From Polynucleobacter sp. Adler-ghost (GTDB lineage: Bacteria > Pseudomonadota > Gammaproteobacteria > Burkholderiales > Burkholderiaceae): a stretch of DNA of 64,000 nucleotides. The stretch spans positions 1,832,586-1,896,585 of the forward strand of contig NZ_CP061320.1 in the NCBI RefSeq assembly GCF_018688495.1. Reading direction: 5' to 3'. The notes beneath the pieces are model-generated. The model saw only the letters and a program-made list of their open reading frames with translations. It was not told where the DNA came from and searched no databases. Shown piece after piece: positions 26,885 through 33,490 of the stretch. Both the position numbers and the translations under genes were made by a program. Position 1 is the stretch's first letter; every line of letters starts with the position of its first letter.

Positions 26885-27462
26885 AGTACCGAGTAAACAG
26901 TTCCGACTCCAATCTGAAGTTGTTTTGAGATTTGTTTGATACCCATTCCCTTTTCTCTCAACAACTTGACCGCACTTTTCATTCCTTCATTCATCTTTGT
27001 TGGACGTCCGAGTTTCTTTCCTTGACTGACCGCTCGATCCAATCCACTTTTCACTCTCTCCGAAATTAAACTTCTTTCCATTTCAGAGATACAACCAAAG
27101 ATTCCAAAAATCATCCGACCTGACGATGTAGACGTATCAATCGACTGTTGATTGAAATACAAGTCAATTTTGAGTTCATTGAGTTCATTCATGACTTCTA
27201 CCAAATGAGTGACTGAACGACCTAATCTGTCCACAGACCACACTAGAACCATCTCAAACTTCCTCTGAACACCGTCTTTTAACATCTGATCCAGTCCAGG
27301 ACGATCCTGACGTCCCTTAGAACCCGATATACCGTTATCTGAGTAGATTTGAGTGATATGGTACCCACATCTATCTGAATACTCTCTAAGAACCTGTATT
27401 TGGTTCTCTACAGTCTGTTTGGTGGTAGATACTCGAACATAGATACAAACTCGTTTAGACAT
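26881..27462 (-). CDS. Serine recombinase (resolvase/invertase family)
   Basis: The 193-residue enzyme has the catalytic Ser12 in YVRVSTTKQ, the resolvase signature GISGSKGRQDRPGL near residue 45 and LVWSVDRLGRS near 75. The long E-helix follows (FGCISEMERSLISERVKSGL), then a C-terminal helix-turn-helix (GMGIKQISKQLQIGVGTVYSVL). It is full length and close to the Pin/Gin/Tn3-resolvase size. It should resolve, invert or integrate DNA at short sites, which I could not locate. It lies next to the right attachment repeat; the element thus encodes both recombinase classes. Confidence 0.93.
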   Translation of the reverse strand: MSKRVCIYVRVSTTKQTVENQIQVLREYSDRCGYHITQIYSDNGISGSKGRQDRPGLDQMLKDGVQRKFEMVLVWSVDRLGRSVTHLVEVMNELNELKIDLYFNQQSIDTSTSSGRMIFGIFGCISEMERSLISERVKSGLDRAVSQGKKLGRPTKMNEGMKSAVKLLREKGMGIKQISKQLQIGVGTVYSVL

Positions 27463-27555
27463 GATTTAAACCCTTTCTGAACCTGTTTTAGGAACTAGGA
27501 AGGTACAAGGTACGGAGGAGAAATCAACCAGTTCTAAGTGTGAACAGACAAGAAA

Positions 27556-27584
27556 AAACCCGTAGACCTTGAATCTACGGGTTT
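27556..27584 (-). terminator. Element-borne terminator downstream of tRNA-Met
   Basis: Perfect 11-bp stem AAACCCGTAGA (27556-27566) / TCTACGGGTTT (27574-27584) with a 7-base loop. On the minus strand it ends in TTTTTTCTTG. It lies 79 bp past the tRNA-Met 3' end in the tRNA direction, so it replaces the original tRNA terminator that the insertion moved to 18305-18330. Confidence 0.85.
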
Positions 27585-27599
27585 CTTGATGGATCTTGA

Positions 27600-27617
27600 A
27601 AAAAGTACCTAACTCGT
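27600..27617. promoter_or_regulatory. Fourth candidate integrase arm-type site, beside the right attachment repeat
   Basis: GTACCTAACT at 27605-27614 lies 46 bp inside the right attachment repeat. Its left flank matches the first left-end copy (AAAAA before it) and its right flank the second copy (CGT after it). Confidence 0.55.
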
Positions 27618-27660
27618 CACTTAGATACTTTTAATCTGAAAAAGACTCCAGACCCTTATG

Positions 27661-27708
27661 TTTGGTGGCGATTCAGGGATTCGAACCCCGGACCTGTGGA
27701 TTATGATT
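27661..27708. repeat. Right attachment repeat, within tRNA-Met
   Basis: Exact 48-base copy of 18336-18383, covering the tRNA 3' end from CCA through the T arm to the anticodon loop. Identity ends in the anticodon loop/stem, which suggests the crossover lies there. Confidence 0.95.
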
Positions 27709-27739
27709 CCATCGCTCTAACCAACTGAGCTAAATCGCC
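27663..27739 (-). tRNA. tRNA-Met (anticodon CAT)
   Basis: A complete 77-nt cloverleaf with encoded CCA. The acceptor stem is GGCGATT/AATCGCC, the D arm contains AGCTCAGTTGGTTAGAGC, the anticodon loop is ATCATAA (anticodon CAT), and the T loop is GGTTCGAATCC. Elongator Met is the likeliest identity; a CAT anticodon can also belong to tRNA-Ile decoding AUA after lysidine modification, which sequence alone does not fully exclude. The island occupies its 3' flank but restores the full tRNA. Confidence 0.95.
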
Positions 27740-27809
27740 GAAGGTCAGATTTTAGCTTATTTGGTCAGAATGCTCAATTAATCTACTTTGAACTGATAAA
27801 CATAGATTA

Positions 27810-28622
27810 TCAAACGATCTTAATGCTTAAATCCGGCAAATTATCGATAGCGCATCGAATAACATCTCCACGAATCACTGGCCCAACATTCTCAGGGGTG
27901 CCAGAATAAATGATATCGCCGGGAAATAATTCATTCGCCTCGGATAGCTTGGCAATTTGCTCTGCTACCGACCAAATCATTTGATCTAAATTGGCCTTCT
28001 GTTTCACAACACCGTTTACAGAAAGTGAAATTGTGCCTTTAGTAAAGTGGCTCACCTGACCCACCCGAAAAATCGGTCCAATAGGGGCAGAGTAATCAAA
28101 AGATTTACCAATTTCCCAGGGCTTTTTCTGGTCACCCATAAAGCGTTGTAAATCACGGCGCGTCATATCTAAACCCAAAGCGTACCCAAAGACATGCTCC
28201 AGCGCCTTCTCTACAGAAATATTTTTTCCACCCTTGTTGAGAGCTGCAACCAACTCAACCTCGTAGTGATAGTTTTTAGTCAGCGATGGATAGGGATGAT
28301 CCACTAGCTTATTAGGCGCTACGAACTGAATGGCATCTGTTGGCTTCTGAAAAAAGAATGGTGGCTCCCGAGTAGGGTCAGATCCCATCTCACGTGCATG
28401 GGCTGCATAATTTCTACCGATACAGTAAATACGACGTACAGGAAATTCAGCGTCACTCCCCGCAATGGGTATCAGTGTTTGCGCAACTACAAAAGGGGTC
28501 TGGATTGAGTCACCCGACTTGTGAGCTTGAGCAGCGGTAACCATGCCCGCCGTGGAGAGTGATGCAAAACCAAACTTAATCGCATTACGTCGACTAAGAA
28601 GATCGTTTTCTTGATTTGACAT
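27810..28622 (-). CDS. Fumarylacetoacetate hydrolase family protein with Tat signal
   Basis: The 270-residue protein has the FAH-family core: CIGRNYAAHAREMG, HYEVELVAAL (metal-binding Glu residues), GYALGLDMTRRDLQ and the C-terminal IYSGTPENVGPV. Members hydrolyse or decarboxylate 2-oxo acids in aromatic catabolism. Unusually, the first 33 residues form a twin-arginine signal (SRRNAIKFGFAS, a hydrophobic run, then AQAH), so the enzyme is predicted to be exported folded. The ATG at 28622 is preferred over the TTG two codons upstream. It is the first core gene right of the island. Confidence 0.85.
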   Translation of the reverse strand: MSNQENDLLSRRNAIKFGFASLSTAGMVTAAQAHKSGDSIQTPFVVAQTLIPIAGSDAEFPVRRIYCIGRNYAAHAREMGSDPTREPPFFFQKPTDAIQFVAPNKLVDHPYPSLTKNYHYEVELVAALNKGGKNISVEKALEHVFGYALGLDMTRRDLQRFMGDQKKPWEIGKSFDYSAPIGPIFRVGQVSHFTKGTISLSVNGVVKQKANLDQMIWSVAEQIAKLSEANELFPGDIIYSGTPENVGPVIRGDVIRCAIDNLPDLSIKIV

Positions 28623-28722
28623 GCCCAACCCCTTTAAAAAGATAAGTTATCGTAATCCCATTACTAAATATGTATATCAGGAAAACCCCCAGCATAATTA
28701 CCACTAATAAAAAGATGCGGTC

Positions 28723-29133
28723 TTACTTAATCTGAAAGACGCTCACCGCCTCATCCCGGTTATAGCGTACGAAAACTTCAATTTTTTTGGATAAAAAGAG
28801 TTTCTTTAAGACCTCATCTTTGTTTTCAAAAGTAATCGCCGTTTGCTCTGGAAAGCGTGAAAAAGGGTCGCTCATTACCTCAATGGATTGCCCATCCACT
28901 TTGATCAGTCGAATAGTGCGCTTATATAGGCGGTCAGGCTGAATAAAAATCAGGCGCTTGACATACTTATCTAAGACCAGCTTTTGCCCCAGGTCATTTA
29001 TCTTGTAATAGTAGACCAATTCATCTTTGCCATTAGTGGTGACATCCCACTCCTCATCCCACTTAGCGAGTGCTATCTGGCTGGTAAGCACCCAAAGAAT
29101 TGCTACTATGAATAATCTATACAAAGGCATCAT
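28723..29133 (-). CDS. Secreted hypothetical protein
   Basis: A 136-residue protein with a signal peptide (residues 1-23, ending QIALA before KWDEEWDV). The mature part is made of strands with many charged residues (KDELVYYYKINDLGQKLVLD) and no Cys. No family is recognised. It diverges from the MOSC gene with 41 bp between starts. A periplasmic location is the only firm inference. Confidence 0.7.
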   Translation of the reverse strand: MMPLYRLFIVAILWVLTSQIALAKWDEEWDVTTNGKDELVYYYKINDLGQKLVLDKYVKRLIFIQPDRLYKRTIRLIKVDGQSIEVMSDPFSRFPEQTAITFENKDEVLKKLFLSKKIEVFVRYNRDEAVSVFQIK

Positions 29134-29174
29134 TTACTTTCTGAGTTCATTTCATCTTATCAGCCAAAACACTT

Positions 29175-29786
29175 ATGCGACTTCTCTCTATATCCACCGG
29201 CAAAGTGCTGCCGCTCTTTGCGTCTCATCACCCAAATTACTCCACCGTAGCCTCGGCTATCGAAAAAAAATCGATCAGTAATATCGTCTCCCCTGCCCCT
29301 ATAGAAATTACTCGACTTGGTGTTGTGGGCGATGAGCAAGCCGATCCATCAGTGCACGGCGGCATTGAAAAAGCAATTTACGTTTATCCAATGGAGCACT
29401 ATGCCTTTTGGAACGAACTACTTTCCCACGAAACTAAAAAATCAGTCAATCTCCCCCTGGGTGCTTTGGGTGAAAACTTCACGATTGAAGGCTTGCTAGA
29501 AAACGAGATATTTGTTGGGGATCAAATGTACATTGGCACCCTTCAATTTACTGTAGTCAAGCTACGCGAACCCTGCTTTAAGTTCAACGCGAAGATGAAA
29601 TATAAGGGCGCTGCCAAAGCCATGTTGCAATCGGGCTTTAGTGGATGGTATCTACGCGTCAATCAAACTGGCGTACTGGCAGCTGGTGCCGAGATTACGG
29701 TCCTGCCAGGTCAAAGACTGACATCCATTGCGGATCAAAATCAAGCCCTCTTTAATCGGGGCAATCAAAAAAATCTTTGGGATTAA
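29175..29786 (+). CDS. MOSC-domain protein (YiiM-like)
   Basis: This 203-residue protein has the MOSC beta-barrel core seen in molybdenum-cofactor sulfurase C-terminal domains and YiiM. GDEQADPSVHGGIEKAIYVY lies near residue 53, then GALGENFTIEGLLENEIFVGD and LREPCFKFN with the conserved Cys. YiiM-type proteins reduce N-hydroxylated bases with molybdenum cofactor, which fits moaC in this genome. It is followed by a strong bidirectional terminator. Confidence 0.88.
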   Translation: MRLLSISTGKVLPLFASHHPNYSTVASAIEKKSISNIVSPAPIEITRLGVVGDEQADPSVHGGIEKAIYVYPMEHYAFWNELLSHETKKSVNLPLGALGENFTIEGLLENEIFVGDQMYIGTLQFTVVKLREPCFKFNAKMKYKGAAKAMLQSGFSGWYLRVNQTGVLAAGAEITVLPGQRLTSIADQNQALFNRGNQKNLWD

Positions 29787-29814
29787 TCGCCGTGATTGAT
29801 TTTTGGCAATAAAA

Positions 29815-29841
29815 AAACCCGACCACAGCGTGGTCGGGTTT
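29815..29841. terminator. Bidirectional terminator between the MOSC and MFS genes
   Basis: Perfect 12-bp stem AAACCCGACCAC (29815-29826) / GTGGTCGGGTTT (29830-29841) with a 3-base loop, with A/T tracts on both sides serving the two convergent genes. Confidence 0.88.
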
Positions 29842-29866
29842 AGTTTTTGAGACGGACTAATAAAAC

Positions 29867-31537
29867 TTAGTCTTTGGCGTAAATATCTACGTCTTTAGTT
29901 TCTTTAACAAACAGAACACCAATTACCAATGTCATCGCGGCGATGATGATTGGGTACCAGAGACCGTAGTAAATATTACCGTTTTGCGCAACCAAGGCAA
30001 AGGAGATCGTTGGCAATAAGCCGCCGAACCAACCGTTACCAATATGGTATGGCAAAGACATTGAGGTGTAACGAATGCGGGTTGGGAACATCTCAACCAA
30101 CATCGCTGCGATTGGACCATATACCATGGTTACCAAAATCACCAAGATCACCAAGAGTCCAAGAATTGCAGGAAGATTCATGGCAGCAGGATCAGCTTTT
30201 GCAGGGTAACCAGCCGCGTTCAATGCCTCACGAATGGCTTTCTTGAACTCAGCATCTTTTGCTTTCGCATCGGCTGGAGCCATACCTTTGGCAGAATAGC
30301 CTTGAATCTCTACCTCGCCAATCTTCACAACAGCGATACCACCGGCTGGACCAGGGATAGTTGTGTAGCTTGCAGAGTTAGAAGCCATCACCTGCTTTGC
30401 AATGTCGCAAGAACTCGTGAACTTCGCAGTACCTGTTGGGTTGAACTGGAAAGTACATTCGTTCACATCAGCAGTAATGCTTGCTGGTGCAGTCACCATT
30501 GCCTTTTCTAATGCTGGGTTAGCAAAGTGGGTTAAGCCGTTAAACAAGGAAACCGGTGTGTTCGGGATGTACAGAATGATGGCGAGTAACAAACCACCCA
30601 TGATGATGACCTTACGGCCAATCTTGTCTGACAAGCTACCGAAAACCACAAAGAATGGTGTACCGATTACCAATGAAGCAGCAATCAATAAGTTTGCAGT
30701 CTTAGGATCTACCTTCAATACTTGAGTGAGGTAGAACAAAGCATAGAACTGACCTGTGTACCAAACTACCGCTTGACCTGCAACCAGACCAAACAATGCC
30801 AAGATCACAATCTTTAAGTTCTTCCATTGACCGAATGATTCTGTCAAAGGTGCTTTAGACAACTTGCCTTCATCTTTCATCTTCTTGAAAGCTGGTGATT
30901 CGTTCATCGACAAACGAATGTAAACAGAAACAGCCAACAATGCGATAGAAGCGATGAAAGGAATACGCCAACCCCAGACATCAAAGTCTGCGCCAGTAAA
31001 TTCACGTGTGAACAAAATCACTAACAAGGACAGGAACAAGCCAAGAGTAGCTGTTGTTTGGATCCAAGATGTGTATGCGCCACGTTTACCGTGAGGAGCA
31101 TGCTCCGCCACATAAGTGGCAGCACCGCCGTACTCACCACCCAAAGCCAAACCTTGCAGCATGCGCAATGCGATCAAGATCACAGGAGCAGCAACGCCGA
31201 TAGATGCGTAGTTAGGCAAAATACCCACGATGAAGGTTGCACCACCCATCAATAGAATCGTTACTAAGAAGGTGTACTTACGACCAATCAAATCGCCTAA
31301 ACGACCGAATACCAGCGCGCCGAATGGGCGAACGATAAAGCCGGCAGCAAAAGCTAACAAAGCAAAAATGAAGGCCGAGCCAGCATCTAAGCCAGAGAAG
31401 AATTGCTTGGCAATAACAGCAGCCAATGAACCGTAAAGATAAAAGTCGTACCACTCAAAAACCGTACCTAAAGAGGAAGCAAAAATAACTTTGCGTTCTT
31501 CAGCGGTCATTGGGGCTGCTTTAGTTGATGTTGACAT
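29867..31537 (-). CDS. MFS transporter of the metabolite:H+ symporter (MHS) family
   Basis: A 556-residue, 12-helix transporter. The MHS hallmarks are SLGTVFEWYDFYLYGSLAA at the first helix, GRLGDLIGRK (residues 78-87) and a second GSLSDKIGRK (300-309). Relatives carry proline, betaine, shikimate or 2-oxoglutarate with protons. Residues about 326-455, between helices 8 and 9, form a large periplasmic insertion with Cys361 and Cys377, likely a disulfide. This insertion makes the protein about 120 residues longer than ProP or KgtP. The substrate cannot be deduced. Confidence 0.88.
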   Translation of the reverse strand: MSTSTKAAPMTAEERKVIFASSLGTVFEWYDFYLYGSLAAVIAKQFFSGLDAGSAFIFALLAFAAGFIVRPFGALVFGRLGDLIGRKYTFLVTILLMGGATFIVGILPNYASIGVAAPVILIALRMLQGLALGGEYGGAATYVAEHAPHGKRGAYTSWIQTTATLGLFLSLLVILFTREFTGADFDVWGWRIPFIASIALLAVSVYIRLSMNESPAFKKMKDEGKLSKAPLTESFGQWKNLKIVILALFGLVAGQAVVWYTGQFYALFYLTQVLKVDPKTANLLIAASLVIGTPFFVVFGSLSDKIGRKVIIMGGLLLAIILYIPNTPVSLFNGLTHFANPALEKAMVTAPASITADVNECTFQFNPTGTAKFTSSCDIAKQVMASNSASYTTIPGPAGGIAVVKIGEVEIQGYSAKGMAPADAKAKDAEFKKAIREALNAAGYPAKADPAAMNLPAILGLLVILVILVTMVYGPIAAMLVEMFPTRIRYTSMSLPYHIGNGWFGGLLPTISFALVAQNGNIYYGLWYPIIIAAMTLVIGVLFVKETKDVDIYAKD

Positions 31538-31841
31538 CAGTAGCTCCTAACTATTTTTATTAAATAAAAAACAACTAGGCGATTATGCTTTGAAAAAAAT
31601 CAAAGAAATCCACTACTTAGGGTAATTCCCCATCAAATTGGATCGGGGTTTTCCCCATAAATGTGGATTTGTTGCAACGCATTCGATGCATTCTCTAAGC
31701 AGGTGTTTGCACCAAGATATTGCAAGCCGCCCAATTTAGGTGCAAATGTAAATGAGCACCTAAGGGTATCCCGATTTAATGGCATTAGCGGTCAGTATCT
31801 GGCAGCGCACTAAAAAGATAACTAATTAAGGAGCTATACAA
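31538..31841. promoter_or_regulatory. Divergent control region of the MFS and TRAP-GGT genes
   Basis: A 304-bp gene-free gap between two divergent transport units. It contains an 8-bp inverted repeat, TTAGGTGC (31736-31743) and GCACCTAA (31756-31763), separated by 12 bases. Nearby at 31702-31713 is GGTGTTTGCACC, which carries the same GGTG/CACC half-site. These look like operator sites for a dimeric regulator of the TRAP operon. A ribosome site AAGGAGC precedes the dctP ATG. Confidence 0.5.
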
Positions 31842-32927
31842 ATGAAAAGACGTGACTTTTTAAGCAAAACTGCAATGGGCGCAGCTGCTGGTGTACTAGC
31901 AGCTCCTGCAATTGCGCAGTCCATGCCTGAAGTGAAATGGCGCTGCGCCTCTAGCTTTCCAAAAAGCTTAGATACGATTTACGGTGGTGGCGAATATATT
32001 TCCAAGCGCGTTGCCGCACTGACTGATGGTAAGTTTCAAATCCGTATTTTTGGTGCCGGCGAGATTGTTCCCGCATTTGGTACGGTAGATGCGGTTCAGC
32101 AAGGTACTGTTGAGTGCACTCATACGGCTGGCTATTACTTCGTTGGAAAAAATAAAACCTTTGCGTTTGATACCACCGTACCTTTCGGCATGAACCAACG
32201 TCAGCAAAATGCCTGGATGTATTGGGGTGGAGGCTTAAAGCTCCAACGTGAATTCTTGCGTGATTACAACATCGTCTCCTTCCCTGCAGGAAATACCGGG
32301 ACACAAATGGGTGGCTGGTTCAAGAAACCCGTCAAAACAGTTGCTGACCTCAAAGGTCTAAAAATGCGTATTGCAGGCTTAGGTGGTGAAGTCATGTCAC
32401 GTCTAGGCGCAATCCCTCAGCAAATCGCTGGCGGCGATATTTACCCCGCCCTAGAAAAAGGTGTTATCGATGCGGCTGAGTGGGTTGGTCCGTATGACGA
32501 TGAGAAATTAGGCTTTTACAAAATTGCGCCTTACTACTACTACCCAGGATGGTGGGAAGCTTGCTCAATGTATTCCATGTACGTCAATATTAAGGAATGG
32601 GAAAAATTGCCTAAGCAATATCAAGAGGCATTTACCTCCGCATGTGCAGAATGCAATATCGACATGATGGCTGAATACGATTACAAAAATCCGATCGCCT
32701 TGCAAAGCCTCATCAAGAATGGAGTCAAGCTCCAGTCTTACTCAACTGAGATCATGAAAGCAGCCTCTACTGCTGCGTTCGAGATGTATGAAGAAGAGGC
32801 TGCCAAAAATCCATCGTTCAAGAAAATTTATGAGCCATGGAAGAAGTTCCGTAACGACCAAATGCTGTGGAATAAGGTTGCAGAGCAAACGCTCATGAGC
32901 TTCATGCTAAGCAACCCAGTCAAATAA
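31842..32927 (+). CDS. dctP: TRAP transporter substrate-binding protein (DctP/TakP type)
   Basis: A 361-residue periplasmic solute receptor. The N-terminus carries a twin-arginine signal (KRRDFLSKTAMG, hydrophobic run, then AIAQ). The sequence AAEWVGPYDDEKLGFYKIAP followed by YYYYPGWWEA is very like TakP, which binds 2-oxo acids such as pyruvate. RIAGLGGEVMSRLGAIPQQI is the conserved ligand-lobe segment. It heads an operon with the small and large membrane subunits and gamma-glutamyltransferase. A 2-oxo acid or other carboxylate substrate is inferred, not proven. Confidence 0.9.
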   Translation: MKRRDFLSKTAMGAAAGVLAAPAIAQSMPEVKWRCASSFPKSLDTIYGGGEYISKRVAALTDGKFQIRIFGAGEIVPAFGTVDAVQQGTVECTHTAGYYFVGKNKTFAFDTTVPFGMNQRQQNAWMYWGGGLKLQREFLRDYNIVSFPAGNTGTQMGGWFKKPVKTVADLKGLKMRIAGLGGEVMSRLGAIPQQIAGGDIYPALEKGVIDAAEWVGPYDDEKLGFYKIAPYYYYPGWWEACSMYSMYVNIKEWEKLPKQYQEAFTSACAECNIDMMAEYDYKNPIALQSLIKNGVKLQSYSTEIMKAASTAAFEMYEEEAAKNPSFKKIYEPWKKFRNDQMLWNKVAEQTLMSFMLSNPVK

Positions 32928-32947
32928 GAACCTACCGATAAGTTGAT

Positions 32948-33490
32948 ATGCCAAAACAATTATTAGTTTTTTCAAGTTTCGTTGATCGCCTAAATGACCG
33001 TTTTGGTGTCTTTGCGAGTTGGTTGGTATTAATTGCCGTACTGGTCAGCACCGCAAATGCGCTGATCCGGTACGGCTTTAATGTCAGTTCGAATGGCTGG
33101 CTAGAAGCGCAGTGGTATTTGTTTGCTGGAATGGTGATGTTTGGTGCCGCCACTACGTTTCGATTAAATGAACATGTTCGGGTAGATGTGCTCTATGCGC
33201 TCTATCCCAACAGAGTTCGTCTTTGGTTAGATTTCTGGGGCGGCATTATTTTCTTCCTACCAGTGACCATCATCATTGGCTACTACTCCTGGGAATTTTT
33301 CATCACATCCATTATTCAGAATGAAACCTCAAGCAATCCTGGCGGCCTGATTCGCTGGCCAGTCCGAGGTGCCATTACTCTGGGCTTCTTCTTGCTGACC
33401 CTTCAGGGTCTCTCTGAAATTATCAAACGATACGCAGCCATTATTGGCGTGATCAAAATCGATCCTAAGTACGAAAGACCTTTGCAATGA
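32948..33490 (+). CDS. dctQ: TRAP transporter small membrane subunit (DctQ)
   Basis: The 180-residue protein has four hydrophobic segments in the DctQ pattern. The first contains FASWLVLIAVLVSTANALIR, and the second the conserved EAQWYLFAGMVMFGAATTF, followed by NEHVRVDVLY. It couples the binding protein to the ion-driven large subunit. It lies 20 bp after dctP, and its stop overlaps the dctM start by four bases (ATGA). Confidence 0.92.
   Translation: MPKQLLVFSSFVDRLNDRFGVFASWLVLIAVLVSTANALIRYGFNVSSNGWLEAQWYLFAGMVMFGAATTFRLNEHVRVDVLYALYPNRVRLWLDFWGGIIFFLPVTIIIGYYSWEFFITSIIQNETSSNPGGLIRWPVRGAITLGFFLLTLQGLSEIIKRYAAIIGVIKIDPKYERPLQ

Larger units (their letters stand above)
18336..27708. mobile_element. 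Integrated genomic island in the tRNA-Met 3' end
   Basis: An AT-rich insert of about 9.3 kb bounded by exact 48-bp direct repeats (18336-18383 and 27661-27708). The repeats correspond to the 3' part of tRNA-Met. The right copy is in the intact tRNA gene and the left copy is a remnant. The insert carries a tyrosine integrase, a serine recombinase, two ribbon-helix-helix-like genes, a structured non-coding region and two operons of unrecognised genes. No capsid, tail, conjugation or clear replication genes are present. Its base composition and frequent CGA arginine codons (integrase) differ visibly from the flanking core genes. Confidence 0.95.

Noticed and set aside
27463..27555. Recombination sites for the serine recombinase
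   Set aside because: Short repeats such as AGGTAC are present, but no pair forms the dimeric sites expected for a resolvase or invertase.
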